Source: Alphaproteobacteria bacterium (lineage in GTDB: Bacteria > Pseudomonadota > Alphaproteobacteria > Micropepsales > Micropepsaceae). From it: a stretch of 64,000 bases of DNA. Below the pieces are notes generated by a model that ran no database searches, was not told where the DNA came from, and was given only the letters and a program-made list of their open reading frames with translations. Location: the NCBI GenBank assembly GCA_947475445.1, contig CANJLC010000004.1, forward strand, positions 62,001 through 126,000, read 5' to 3'. The translations under genes were made by a program, and so were the position numbers. Positions 36,329 through 45,618 of this stretch are shown in pieces (position 1 is the first letter of the stretch; every line of letters begins with the position of its first letter).

Positions 36329-36369
36329 AGCGACGAATGCCCGGAGCGCAAGCGGAGGGGGGCGCACTG

Positions 36370-37692
36370 ATGACAATTACCGTTCGCTTCGCGCCGTCAC
36401 CCACCGGTTTGCTGCATGTCGGCAATGCCCGCACGGCGCTGCTCAATTACCTGTTCGCCCGCAGGCTGGGCGGAAAATTCCTGCTGCGCATCGACGACAC
36501 CGATGCGGCGCGTTCCACCAAGGCCTTTGAAGACGCAATCTACCGCGACCTGTCCTGGCTGGGCATCCAGCACGACCTCACCGACCGTCAGTTCGGCCGC
36601 ATCAAACTCTACAGCACCGCCTTTTACCGCCTGCAGGCGGCCGGCCGCGTCTATCCCTGTTATGAGACGGAAGAAGAACTGGACCGCCAGCGCGCCTTGC
36701 TCAAGGCCCGCCGCAAGCCGCCCATCTACGAACGCGGCGCCCTGAAGCTGACCGATGAGCAGCGCGCGAAGCATGAATCGGACGGCCGCAAACCCCATTG
36801 GCGTTTCAAGCTGTCCTGCCAGAAAACCGGCTGGACTGACATGGTGCGTGGGCCGGTGGAGATTGACACCGCCACTATGTCCGATCCCGTGCTGGTGCGC
36901 GAGGATGGCGCCTTCCTCTACACCTTGCCGTCGGTTGCCGATGACATTGATTTTGCCATTACCCATGTGGTGCGCGGCGAAGACCATGTCACCAACACGG
37001 CGGCGCAGATCGAGATTTTCCAGGCGCTGGATGCCAAGGTGCCTGCCTTCGCGCATTTCCCGCTGCTGGTCGGCGCGGGCGGCGAGGCTTTGTCCAAGCG
37101 GCTGGGTTCGCTGTCGCTGGAGCAGCTGCGCGAAGAGGGCATGGAGCCCATGGCGGTTGCCTCTTACCTTGCCAAGATCGGCACTTCGGATCCAGTTGAA
37201 CCGCGCTTGTCGCTGGATGAACTCGCAAAGGAATTCGCCTTTGAAAAGATCGGCCGCGCCCCTGCCCATTTCGATCCCGAGGAACTGGCGGCGCTGAATG
37301 CCAAAACGCTCCACCAGCTTCCTTACGCAACGGTGGCCGCGCGCGTGAATATCCCCGAGGCGCTGTGGGAGGCGATCAAGCCCAACCTCACCAGGCTTTC
37401 CGATGCCGCCGGTCTGGCCCTGATGGTGACCGGCCCCGTGACCCCGGTGATCGAAGATGCCGGGCTGACCGCAACAGCCGCTGCCCTTTTGCCGCCGGAG
37501 CCCTGGGACGAAAACACCTGGCCGGCCTGGACCAAGGCGGTGGGTGCGCAAACCGGGGCCAAGGGCAGGGGGCTGTTTCACCCCTTGCGGCTGGCCCTGA
37601 CCGGCCGGGGCGATGGACCGGAACTCAAAAAGCTGCTACCCCTGATCGGGCGGGCCAAAGCCTTGGCCCGGTTGGAAGGAAAAACCGCGTGA
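36370..37692 (+). CDS. gltX: Glutamate--tRNA ligase (short alphaproteobacterial form)
   Basis: A 440-residue class I aminoacyl-tRNA synthetase. The HIGH-type motif is FAPSPTGLLHVGNART and the KMSKS-type motif is ALSKRLGSLSL. Many alphaproteobacteria carry two GltX copies, one of which charges tRNA-Gln for amidation by GatCAB; whether this copy is discriminating cannot be told here. The start at 36370 is preceded by AGGGGGG; the open frame upstream encodes the palindromic element and is not family sequence. Confidence 0.95.
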   Translation: MTITVRFAPSPTGLLHVGNARTALLNYLFARRLGGKFLLRIDDTDAARSTKAFEDAIYRDLSWLGIQHDLTDRQFGRIKLYSTAFYRLQAAGRVYPCYETEEELDRQRALLKARRKPPIYERGALKLTDEQRAKHESDGRKPHWRFKLSCQKTGWTDMVRGPVEIDTATMSDPVLVREDGAFLYTLPSVADDIDFAITHVVRGEDHVTNTAAQIEIFQALDAKVPAFAHFPLLVGAGGEALSKRLGSLSLEQLREEGMEPMAVASYLAKIGTSDPVEPRLSLDELAKEFAFEKIGRAPAHFDPEELAALNAKTLHQLPYATVAARVNIPEALWEAIKPNLTRLSDAAGLALMVTGPVTPVIEDAGLTATAAALLPPEPWDENTWPAWTKAVGAQTGAKGRGLFHPLRLALTGRGDGPELKKLLPLIGRAKALARLEGKTA

Positions 37693-37722
37693 CGCCGTCT
37701 TTCGTCATCATCCGGATTTCGA

Positions 37723-37742
37723 TTTGCAGCTGACGCTGCAAA
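37723..37742. other. Hairpin between gltX and cysS
   Basis: 8-bp arms TTTGCAGC and GCTGCAAA around TGAC, 30 bases after the gltX stop. It is followed by A-rich, not T-rich, sequence, so it is a poor terminator; RNA processing is possible. Confidence 0.4.
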
Positions 37743-37800
37743 AACCCTTCTGCTCGCCCTCACAATTTGTCACTTTCACACCGCCCACCGGTGATTTGCC

Positions 37801-39111
37801 ATGACTCTGCGCCTGTTCAATACCCTGACCAAGACCAAGGACGCCTTCACGCCACTGGATGCGAAGAATGTGCGGATGTATGTCTGCGGCCCCACGGTTT
37901 ACGACTTTGCCCATATCGGCAATGCCCGTCCCGCCATCGTGTTCGATGTGCTGTTCCGGCTGCTGCGCCATACCTATGGCGATGCCCATGTGCGCTATGT
38001 CCGCAACATCACCGACGTGGATGACAAGATCAACGCCCGCGCCGCCGAGCGCAAGATTCCCATCCGCGAGCTGACGGAAGAAACTGCGCGCATCTATATG
38101 GAAGATGTCACGGCGCTGGGCTGCCTGCCCCCCAGCGTGATGCCGCGCGCCACCGAGCATATCCCCCAGATGGTGGCGATGATCGAGCAGCTGATTGCCT
38201 CCGGCCATGCCTATGCGGCTGATGGCCATGTGCTGTTCGATGTCTCGTCGAAAGCCGATTACGGCAAGCTGGCCCGCCGCTCGCTGGATGAAATGATCGC
38301 CGGCTCCCGCGTGGAAGTGGCGCCCTACAAAAAGAACCCGATGGATTTTGTGCTGTGGAAGCCGTCGGACGCCGCAACCCCGGGCTGGGATAGTCCCTGG
38401 GGACGGGGCAGGCCGGGCTGGCATATCGAATGCAGCGCCATGGCGGGCCAGTATCTGGGCGATACGTTCGATATCCATGGCGGCGGCATCGATTTGGTGT
38501 TTCCCCACCACGAAAATGAGATCGCGCAAAGCGAATGCAGCCATGGCGGCGCACCCATCGCCACGGTCTGGATGCATAACGGCTTCCTGCAGGTGGAAGG
38601 CGAGAAAATGGCAAAGAGCGCCGGCAATTTCTTCACCATCCGCGACCTGCTGGCCGACTGGCCGGGCGAGGTGCTGCGCTTCAACATGCTGCGCAGTCAT
38701 TACCGCCAGCCTATCGATTTCACCCTGGCAGGCTTGCGGGAAAGCTGGAAGATGCTGGAACGCTGGTATGACGTGACCGAGCCATTGGCCAATCCGGACC
38801 CCAGCAATGAATTCTTCGACGCCCTCAGCGATGACCTCAATACGCCCGCCGCCATCACCAGCCTGCACCAGGCCGATGACAAGGCGCTGGCTGGCGGACT
38901 TGGCTTTTTGGGCTTCTCCAACGTGCAGATGAAGATTTCGACCAAAGCCAGGGCTGATACCGTCGCCATTGCCGATGCCATTGCAGCCCGCCTGGCGGCG
39001 CGGGCAGCGAAGAATTTCGCGGAGAGCGACCGCATCCGTGATGATCTGCTCTCCAAGGGCATAGTGTTGAAGGACGGGCCGGGCGGCACGACCTGGGAAG
39101 TCAAGAAATGA
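37801..39111 (+). CDS. cysS: Cysteine--tRNA ligase
   Basis: A 436-residue class I synthetase. Conserved parts are [18 protein letters not shown] (zinc Cys and HIGH motif), WHIECSAMA and [19 protein letters not shown] (zinc ligands), and [10 protein letters not shown] (KMSKS). It is slightly shorter than E. coli CysS because the anticodon-binding end is reduced. Its stop overlaps the cimA start by 4 bases (ATGA), an unusual but close coupling of a tRNA synthetase to a branched-chain amino acid gene. Confidence 0.96.
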   Translation: MTLRLFNTLTKTKDAFTPLDAKNVRMYVCGPTVYDFAHIGNARPAIVFDVLFRLLRHTYGDAHVRYVRNITDVDDKINARAAERKIPIRELTEETARIYMEDVTALGCLPPSVMPRATEHIPQMVAMIEQLIASGHAYAADGHVLFDVSSKADYGKLARRSLDEMIAGSRVEVAPYKKNPMDFVLWKPSDAATPGWDSPWGRGRPGWHIECSAMAGQYLGDTFDIHGGGIDLVFPHHENEIAQSECSHGGAPIATVWMHNGFLQVEGEKMAKSAGNFFTIRDLLADWPGEVLRFNMLRSHYRQPIDFTLAGLRESWKMLERWYDVTEPLANPDPSNEFFDALSDDLNTPAAITSLHQADDKALAGGLGFLGFSNVQMKISTKARADTVAIADAIAARLAARAAKNFAESDRIRDDLLSKGIVLKDGPGGTTWEVKK

Positions 39112-40706
39112 CCAAGGAACGGCTTTACCTGTTCGACACCACACTGCGCGACGGGGCGCAGACGCAAGGCGTTGATTTCTCGGTGGAAGACAAGCGCCAG
39201 ATCGCGCTGGCGCTGGATGCCTTTGGCCTGGATTACATTGAAGGCGGCTGGCCCGGCGCCAATCCCACCGACACGGCCTTCTTTGCCGAACGCCCGCCCT
39301 TGAAACATGCCCGATTTACCGCCTTCGGCATGACCAAGCGTTCTGGGCGCAGCGCCGCCAACGATCCCTCGCTGGCGATGGTGCTGGATTCCAGCGCCGA
39401 GGCCGCCTGCCTTGTGGGCAAGACGTCGGATTACCAGGTCCGCACCGCCCTCGAAATCTCGCTGGAAGAAAATATCGAAAATATCGCCCGTTCCATCGAG
39501 GCCGTGGCCGCCAAGAAGCGCGAGCCGCTGCTGGACGCCGAGCATTTCTTCGACGGTTACAAGGCCAATCCCGGCTATGCGCTGGACTGCATCAAGGCCG
39601 CGCATGAGGCGGGCGCGCGCTGGCTGGTGTTGTGCGACACCAATGGCGGCACAATGCCGGAAGATGCTTACCGCATCGTCTCAGAGGTCAAAGCCAAGCT
39701 GCCCGCCGCCGCGCTGGGCATCCATGCCCATAACGATACCGAGCAGGCCGTGGCGGTCAGTCTTGCCGCCGTGCGCGGCGGTGCGCGCCAGATCCAGGGC
39801 ACCTTGAACGGGCTGGGCGAGCGCTGCGGCAACGCCAATCTCTGCGCCCTGATCCCCAATTTGCTACTGAAGGAACCCTACGCGTCCCAGTTCGAAACCG
39901 GCATCAGCGCCGCCAGCCTGGCCCAGATCACCCATCTGTCGCGCCTACTGGATGAAATCCTCAACCGCGCGCCCAACCGCTATGCCGCCTATGTCGGGGC
40001 TTCGGCCTTCACCCACAAGGGCGGGCTGCATTCCTCCGCCGTGATGAAGGATCCCAAGACCTATGAACATGTGCCGCCGGAAAGCGTCGGCAACAAGCGT
40101 GTCATCCCGGTGTCGGACCAGTCGGGCCGTTCCAACCTTTTGTCGCGGCTGGCGGATGCCGGCATCGACGTGGATGCCAAGGACGCGCGGGTGTCGCGCC
40201 TGCTGGAGGACGTCAAGCAGCGCGAATTCCTGGGCTATGCCTATGACGGGGCGGAAGCCTCGTTCGAACTGCTGGCCCGCCGGGCGCTGGGCCAGGTGCC
40301 GGACTATTTCGCGGTGGAATCTTTCCGCGTCACGGTGGAGCGCAAGAAAAACGCCAGGGGCGAGCTGGTCACCACGTCGGAAGGCCTGGTGGATCTGAAT
40401 GTCGCGGGCAAGCTGCTGCACAATGTCGGCAGCGGCAACGGCCCCGTCAACGCGCTGGATGCGGCACTGCGCAAGGACCTCGGCAAATATTCGGACCTGC
40501 TCGCCGACCTCAAGCTGGTGGATTACAAGGTGCGCATCCTCACCAGCGGCACGGAAGCGGTCACCCGCGTCATGGTGGAAAGCGCCGACGGCAGGGGCAA
40601 CCGATGGTCCACCGTGGGCGTGTCGGAAAATATCGTGGACGCGTCTTTCGAGGCGCTGACAGATTCCATCATCTACAAATTGTATCGGGACGGCGCGAAG
40701 GTCTAG
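39108..40706 (+). CDS. cimA: (R)-citramalate synthase (CimA/LeuA-like)
   Basis: A 532-residue protein of the HMGL-like family. The N-terminal barrel has [24 protein letters not shown] and the metal motif [12 protein letters not shown]; the C-terminal quarter is the LeuA-type allosteric dimer domain ([19 protein letters not shown]). [11 protein letters not shown] favours the CimA subgroup, which condenses pyruvate and acetyl-CoA for isoleucine synthesis, over 2-isopropylmalate synthase. Its downstream enzymes include LeuD and LeuB, found 7 kb away. Stop shares bases with the converging LOG gene. Confidence 0.9.
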   Translation: MTKERLYLFDTTLRDGAQTQGVDFSVEDKRQIALALDAFGLDYIEGGWPGANPTDTAFFAERPPLKHARFTAFGMTKRSGRSAANDPSLAMVLDSSAEAACLVGKTSDYQVRTALEISLEENIENIARSIEAVAAKKREPLLDAEHFFDGYKANPGYALDCIKAAHEAGARWLVLCDTNGGTMPEDAYRIVSEVKAKLPAAALGIHAHNDTEQAVAVSLAAVRGGARQIQGTLNGLGERCGNANLCALIPNLLLKEPYASQFETGISAASLAQITHLSRLLDEILNRAPNRYAAYVGASAFTHKGGLHSSAVMKDPKTYEHVPPESVGNKRVIPVSDQSGRSNLLSRLADAGIDVDAKDARVSRLLEDVKQREFLGYAYDGAEASFELLARRALGQVPDYFAVESFRVTVERKKNARGELVTTSEGLVDLNVAGKLLHNVGSGNGPVNALDAALRKDLGKYSDLLADLKLVDYKVRILTSGTEAVTRVMVESADGRGNRWSTVGVSENIVDASFEALTDSIIYKLYRDGAKV

Positions 40707-41275
40707 GGCTTCAGCAGGCCTTCCAGCAGCTTCAGCGCCGCGTCCGGTCCATCGGCCAAATGGTAGAGTTCCAGCACCATCGGCTTGGCGAAGCCCGCCG
40801 CGATGATGGAATGCAGCATGCTATCCAGCGCGTTGAAATAACCGTCCACATTCACCACGATGATGGGCTTCTTGTGCACGCCCAGCTGGGCTTCGGTCGC
40901 CACTTCGAAGAATTCGTCAAAGGTGCCAAGTCCGCCCGGCAGCACCACGAACGCATCCGACATGTCCAGCATCAGCGCCTTGCGCTCCTGGATATGGGGC
41001 GTGACGATCAGTTTTTCCTCTGCCGAAACCACGCCCTCCAGGTCTTTCAGGAAGGCCGGAATGATGCCCTGCGCCTCGGCGCCCCCCGCCAGGGCGGCGG
41101 CGGCGACGTCGCCCATCAGCCCCAGCCCGCCGCCGCCAAACACCAGCGAAAAGCCCAGACCCGCGATGTCGCTGCCCACCTGGCGGGCGGCGTCGCGAAA
41201 ACGCGGATTGTTGCCAAAGGACGATCCGCAAAAAACGCAGATTGCGGGCCGTTTTGCGGGATCTGGCTTGGCCAT
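40703..41275 (-). CDS. LOG-family phosphoribohydrolase (TIGR00730)
   Basis: A 190-residue Rossmann-like protein, often labelled lysine decarboxylase in error. The family motif PGGLGTFDEFFEV and the phosphate-binding FGGGGLGLMG are present. Family enzymes hydrolyse nucleoside 5'-monophosphates to free base and ribose-5-P, including cytokinin ribotides. Start at MAKPDPAKRP. The gene starts divergently from the small membrane peptide and ATM1 genes. Confidence 0.9.
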   Translation of the reverse strand: MAKPDPAKRPAICVFCGSSFGNNPRFRDAARQVGSDIAGLGFSLVFGGGGLGLMGDVAAAALAGGAEAQGIIPAFLKDLEGVVSAEEKLIVTPHIQERKALMLDMSDAFVVLPGGLGTFDEFFEVATEAQLGVHKKPIIVVNVDGYFNALDSMLHSIIAAGFAKPMVLELYHLADGPDAALKLLEGLLKP

Positions 41276-41345
41276 GAACCTTAAAGGGTTGCGCGGATTG
41301 CGGCATCTTCCTAAAGAAGTTCGGAGCATATCCAAAGGATAAAAA

Positions 41346-41438
41346 GTGCGCCGCTGGCTTGTCGTATTCCTTGTTGTTGCCCTGATCGCGCTGGCCGCCG
41401 GCTATGTCACCTTTGGCGGTGCGGATATGGGCCGCTAG
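41346..41438 (+). CDS. 30-residue single-helix membrane peptide
   Basis: GTG at 41346 is preceded by AAAGGA at 6 bases, and the frame stops at TAG 41438, three bases before the ATM1 start. The product is MRRW, then LVVFLVVALIALAAGYVTF, then a short polar end (GGADMGR): one membrane helix with a positive N-terminus. I recognise no named family. Its position suggests a role with, or translational coupling to, the ABC exporter. Confidence 0.6.
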   Translation: MRRWLVVFLVVALIALAAGYVTFGGADMGR

Positions 41439-41441
41439 CCG

Positions 41442-43298
41442 ATGGCGCATCCCGTCGAAGAAGGTGACGCGCCTTCCTTCCGGCCGCTCTGGATCCTGAT
41501 GCCCTATCTGTGGCCGGCCAACCGGGGCCTGCGCCTGCGCGTCTTTGTATCGCTGCTCTGCATGATGCTGGGCATTGCGGCCACCGCCTGGTTCCCGCTG
41601 CTGATGGGACAGGTTACCGACCAGCTGTCGGTCAAGCCGGTCTCGGCATTGGCCATCGGCGCCACCTTGGCCCTGGTTGGCGCCTATGTGGTGGCGCGCA
41701 TCATGATGCAGGCCTTCGGGCAGCTGCGCGACGGTATCTTCGCCAAGGTGCTGTACCATGCCATGCGCCAGGTGGCGGTGCAGACTTTCGGCCATATCCA
41801 TACCTTGTCGCTGCGCTTTCACCTGGAACGCAAGACCGGCGGCCTGTCGCGGGTGATCGACCGCGGCGTAAAGGGCATCGACTCTCTGCTGTCCTTCGCC
41901 CTGTTCAGCATCTTCCCCACCATCTTCCAGCTTTTGCTGTTCAGCATCATCATGGTGGTCAAGCTGGACTGGACCATTGCGCTCGTCACCCTCGTGATGG
42001 TGGTGCTCTATACCTGGTTCACTTTCGCCATCACCCGCTGGCGCGTGGCCTTCCGCCGCGACATGAACCAGAGCGACACCGACGCCAACACCAAGGCGGT
42101 GGACAGCCTGCTCAATTTCGAAACCGTCAAATATTTCGGCAACGAGAAGCACGAGACGATCCGCTTCGACAAATCGATGGAGAAATACTCCACCGCCTCC
42201 ATCCAGTCGCAGATCTCGCTATCCGTGCTGAACACCGGCCAGGCCACCATCATGGCGCTGGGCATGGGCGCGGTGATGATGCTGACGGCGCTGGGCATCA
42301 AGGATGGCCGCTTTACGGTCGGCGATTTCGTGATGGCCAACGCCATCCTGATGCAGCTGTACCAGCCGCTGAACCTGCTCGGCACGGTCTATCGCGAGAT
42401 CACCCAGTCGCTGGTGGACATGGACGCCATGTTCCGCCTGCTGCGCCGGCCCCAGGAAGTGAAGGACAAGCCCGGCGCCAAGCCTCTGGCGGTGAGCGGC
42501 GGCGCCATCATCTTCGACAATGTCGTGTTCGCCTATGATCCCGAACGCATTGTGCTCAAGGGTGTCAGCTTCACCGTGCCCGCCGGCAAGACGGTGGCGG
42601 TGGTCGGTCCGTCCGGTGCGGGCAAATCCACCATCAGCCGCATCCTGTACCGCTTCTACGACATCCAGTCAGGCAGCGTGACGATTGACGGCCAGGATAT
42701 CCGCGACGTGACGCAGGAAAGCTTGCGCGCCACCATCGGCATCGTGCCGCAGGACACGGTGCTGTTCAACGACACGGTCAAGTACAACATCGCCTATGGC
42801 CGCATCGGCGCCAGCGAGGCGCAAATCAAGGATGCCGCCCGGCTGGCGCAGATCGACAAGTTCATCACGCTCCTGCCGCAGGGCTATGACTCCATGGTGG
42901 GTGAGCGCGGCCTGAAACTGTCGGGCGGCGAAAAGCAGCGCGTCGCCATTGCCCGCACCATCCTGAAGAACCCGCCCATCCTGATGCTGGACGAAGCCAC
43001 CAGCGCGCTGGACACCGGCACCGAGCGGGAAATCCAGGGCGCGCTGCAACAGGTTTCACAGGGCCGCACCACGCTGGTGATCGCCCACCGGCTTTCCACC
43101 GTGATCGACGCCGACGAGATACTGGTGCTGGATCACGGCCAGATCATCGAGCGCGGCCGCCATGGCGAGCTTCTGGCGATGGGTGGCCATTACGCCTCGA
43201 TGTGGAACAAGCAGCGCGAAGCCGCTGCCGCCCGCGAGAAGCTGAAGGAAGTCGAAGCAGACCCGGACGTCGTGCCCGGTGTCGCGCGCGCGACCTAA
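41442..43298 (+). CDS. ATM1-type ABC exporter
   Basis: A 618-residue half-transporter: six-helix exporter domain to about residue 340, then an ATPase with Walker A GPSGAGKST, signature LSGGEKQRVAIA, Walker B ILMLDEATSALD and switch IAHRLS. NFETVKYFGNEKHE is the signature of the mitochondrial ATM1/bacterial Atm1 group, which exports glutathione-linked or metal-thiolate compounds and aids Fe-S and heavy-metal homeostasis. It would function as a homodimer. A Glu/Lys-rich tail follows. The stop overlaps that of the converging cold-shock gene. Confidence 0.93.
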   Translation: MAHPVEEGDAPSFRPLWILMPYLWPANRGLRLRVFVSLLCMMLGIAATAWFPLLMGQVTDQLSVKPVSALAIGATLALVGAYVVARIMMQAFGQLRDGIFAKVLYHAMRQVAVQTFGHIHTLSLRFHLERKTGGLSRVIDRGVKGIDSLLSFALFSIFPTIFQLLLFSIIMVVKLDWTIALVTLVMVVLYTWFTFAITRWRVAFRRDMNQSDTDANTKAVDSLLNFETVKYFGNEKHETIRFDKSMEKYSTASIQSQISLSVLNTGQATIMALGMGAVMMLTALGIKDGRFTVGDFVMANAILMQLYQPLNLLGTVYREITQSLVDMDAMFRLLRRPQEVKDKPGAKPLAVSGGAIIFDNVVFAYDPERIVLKGVSFTVPAGKTVAVVGPSGAGKSTISRILYRFYDIQSGSVTIDGQDIRDVTQESLRATIGIVPQDTVLFNDTVKYNIAYGRIGASEAQIKDAARLAQIDKFITLLPQGYDSMVGERGLKLSGGEKQRVAIARTILKNPPILMLDEATSALDTGTEREIQGALQQVSQGRTTLVIAHRLSTVIDADEILVLDHGQIIERGRHGELLAMGGHYASMWNKQREAAAAREKLKEVEADPDVVPGVARAT

Positions 43299-43885
43299 AG
43301 AAGTTCGACGCGGTCCACTTCCACGCCTTTGTTGCCCTGGCGCGTGGAAAAGCGAATGCGCTGGTCCGGTTCCACCGCCTGCACCCCCGAACGCCGCAGG
43401 GCGCTGGCATGCAGATAGATGTCGCCGCTGCCGCTGTCGGGCATGACAAAGCCAAAGCCCTTCTGGTCGTTGAAGAACTTGACCTTGCCTTCGGTCATGG
43501 GGCCTGAGGGTGCGTTGTTGTCGCGATACCCGCCGCCATAACCGCCGCCGCCACCAAAACGGTCGCCGCCGCCGCCGAAACGTCCGCCGCCGCCATCGAA
43601 GTCGCGACGCGGCCCGCGCGGGGCAGGGGCCTCGGCGGTGGAAAGGTCGACGCTGTGGATGGCCACCACCTGCATGCCGCGCTGGGAATCCGCCAGGTCG
43701 CAGACCAGGCTGGCGCCCGGCGGCAAATCCTGGTGTCCGGCAGCGGCGAGCACCGAGGCATGACAGAAAGCGTCACCGCCATTGTCCAGGGTTACAAAGC
43801 CATAGCCCTTGGTGCCGTTATACCATTTGATCTTGCCCGACGCGTTCGACTGCGCGAGCGACTTGTCACCCTCGAAATGTCCCAT
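43295..43885 (-). CDS. Double cold-shock-domain protein
   Basis: A 196-residue protein with two CspA-type domains (about residues 16-81 and 131-196). RNP-1-like motifs are GYGFVT and GFGFVM. They are joined by a linker rich in Gly, Arg, Phe and Asp (GGGGRFGGGGDRFGGGGGYG), which resembles an RGG-box. Start at MGHFEGDK. Such two-domain proteins are characteristic of alphaproteobacteria. The gene is divergent from rhlE. It binds single-stranded RNA or DNA and may act as an RNA chaperone in cold or stationary phase. Confidence 0.92.
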   Translation of the reverse strand: MGHFEGDKSLAQSNASGKIKWYNGTKGYGFVTLDNGGDAFCHASVLAAAGHQDLPPGASLVCDLADSQRGMQVVAIHSVDLSTAEAPAPRGPRRDFDGGGGRFGGGGDRFGGGGGYGGGYRDNNAPSGPMTEGKVKFFNDQKGFGFVMPDSGSGDIYLHASALRRSGVQAVEPDQRIRFSTRQGNKGVEVDRVELL

Positions 43886-44112
43886 GAACCGACGCCACAC
43901 CCATGCCGGTGTCCCCAAAGGCGCCCCACGTCCGGCTGCGAGTGGGCGCTCGGTCAATATGATGACTACAGAAACTGGGGACTCGCAACGGGGGTTAACG
44001 GTCTGGAAAAGGTCTAAAAATGCTGCTGCAACGCAACAAACATTGTCGTTTGGCCACAGTCGGTTAAGGCCAAAAACAGCGATTTCCCCGACAGATCAAA
44101 GCGCTGCGTGGG

Positions 44113-44141
44113 TTGACTTATGGGGCGAAGCGCTGGATACA
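44113..44141 (+). promoter_or_regulatory. Putative rhlE promoter
   Basis: TTGACT, 17-base spacer, GATACA. A start about 7 bases further on would give an untranslated leader near 145 bases. Confidence 0.5.
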
Positions 44142-44233
44142 CCGGCCATCCGCTGCGACCGCACGAAGGCCTTTTGGCCATCATCGCCGGATTTCATTGC
44201 AAACCTCCGTTCCCTCCAGTGTGCGTGGAAGAC

Positions 44234-44269
44234 GGCAACAAGCCGTTGCCCCGCGCCCCTTTGGGCGCG
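44234..44269 (+). promoter_or_regulatory. Two hairpins in the rhlE 5' leader
   Basis: GGCAAC-AAGCC-GTTGCC (44234-44250) then CGCGCCC-CTTT-GGGCGCG (44252-44269), 23 bases before the start codon. They may control translation or mRNA decay. No T tract follows closely, so simple termination is less likely. Confidence 0.5.
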
Positions 44270-44292
44270 TTCTCCCGGTTTTAAGGACTATC

Positions 44293-45618
44293 GTGACTGA
44301 CACTACCTTTACGACGCTTGGCGTTGCCGAGCCGATCCTGCGCGCTTTGGCGGCAGAGAATTACACCATCCCGACCCCGATCCAGACCAAGGCCATTCCG
44401 GCCTTGCTGTCCGGCCGCGACCTGCTGGGCATCGCCCAGACCGGCACCGGCAAGACCGCCGCGTTCGGCATTCCGCTGCTGCAGAAGCTTTCCATCGGCC
44501 ATGTGCCGCCCCGCCAACGCGAAGCCAAGAGCCTGATCCTGGCGCCCACCCGCGAACTGGCGGTGCAGATCGAGCAAAGCCTTCGCACCTATGGCCGCTT
44601 CCTGAATCTCAAAATGGCCGTGATCCTGGGCGGCGTCAGCCAGCATTCCCAGATCAACGCCACCAAGAACGGCGTCGACATCCTGGTGGCGACACCGGGC
44701 CGCCTGCTCGACCTGGTCAACCAGCGCCAGATCAACCTTGGCAATGTCAGCACCTTCATCGTCGACGAAGCCGACCGCATGCTCGACATGGGCTTCATCC
44801 GCGATGTGAGGAAGATCGTGGCGATGCTGCCCAGGGATCGCCAGTCCATGCTGTTCAGCGCCACCATGCCGGACGATATCGTCAAGCTGGTCGGTGACAT
44901 GCTCAAGACACCCGAACGCATCGAAGTGGCGCCGCAGGGCCGCACCGCCGATCGCGTCACCCAGACGCTCTATTACGTGCCGACCATGCAGAAGCGCCAG
45001 TTGCTGATGCATTTGCTGAAGAATGAGGCCATGAACCGCGTCATCGTTTTCACGCGCACCAAGCATGGCGCCAACAAGGTGGCCGAACATTTGCTCAAGA
45101 ACGGCGTCAGTTCCGACGCCATTCACGGCAACAAGTCCCAGAATGCCCGCCAGCGGGCGCTGGACATGTTCCGCAGCGGCAAGATCCGCGCCCTGGTCGC
45201 CACCGACATCGCCGCCCGCGGCATCGACATTGACGACATCAGCCATGTGGTCAATTTCGAACTGCCCAACGAGCCGGAAAGCTATGTCCACCGCATCGGT
45301 CGCACCGCGCGCGCCGGCGCCGGCGGCAGCGCCATCAGCTTCTGCGATGGTTCGGAACGCGCCTACCTGCGTGACATCGAAAGGCTCACCCGCCTGAAGA
45401 TCGACGTGGTGGCGCATGACCTGCCCGACCTGACGCCTGACCAGATCAAGGCCCAGGCCGAGACGCGTCCGCCCCATGGCCACAGGCACGGCAACGGTGG
45501 GCACGGCAAGCCGAATGGCAAGCCGGGCGGGCACAACCCGCATGCGCCCGCCAAGCGCAATGGTTCACGCCCGCACTGGAAGCGCGGCGGCGACAAGAAG
45601 CGTGATGCCGCTGCGTAA
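44293..45618 (+). CDS. rhlE: DEAD-box RNA helicase, RhlE type
   Basis: A 441-residue helicase. Motifs in order: Q motif near PTPIQTKAIP, Walker A AQTGTGKT, PTRELA, TPGR, VDEADRMLDMGF, SAT, then ARGIDID and HRIGRTARAG. A basic His/Gly/Lys-rich tail of about 45 residues (GHRHGNGGHGKPNGKPGG) probably binds RNA non-specifically. GTG start with AAGGA 6 bases upstream. It functions in ribosome assembly and mRNA turnover, often in the cold. The next gene starts immediately after its stop. Confidence 0.95.
   Translation: MTDTTFTTLGVAEPILRALAAENYTIPTPIQTKAIPALLSGRDLLGIAQTGTGKTAAFGIPLLQKLSIGHVPPRQREAKSLILAPTRELAVQIEQSLRTYGRFLNLKMAVILGGVSQHSQINATKNGVDILVATPGRLLDLVNQRQINLGNVSTFIVDEADRMLDMGFIRDVRKIVAMLPRDRQSMLFSATMPDDIVKLVGDMLKTPERIEVAPQGRTADRVTQTLYYVPTMQKRQLLMHLLKNEAMNRVIVFTRTKHGANKVAEHLLKNGVSSDAIHGNKSQNARQRALDMFRSGKIRALVATDIAARGIDIDDISHVVNFELPNEPESYVHRIGRTARAGAGGSAISFCDGSERAYLRDIERLTRLKIDVVAHDLPDLTPDQIKAQAETRPPHGHRHGNGGHGKPNGKPGGHNPHAPAKRNGSRPHWKRGGDKKRDAAA

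Larger units (their letters stand above)
43886..44292. other. 407-base divergent leader region of the cold-shock and rhlE genes
   Basis: Longest gene-free stretch in the window. It holds one rhlE-directed promoter-like pair (44113-44141) and two hairpins near the rhlE start; the part nearer the cold-shock gene has no recognisable site. The length on both sides suggests structured 5' leaders for both messages. Confidence 0.6.

Noticed and set aside
36268-36369. N-terminal extension of GltX reading through the palindromes
   Set aside because: The family starts at MTITVRFAPSPTG, and a strong ribosome-binding site lies directly before that ATG.
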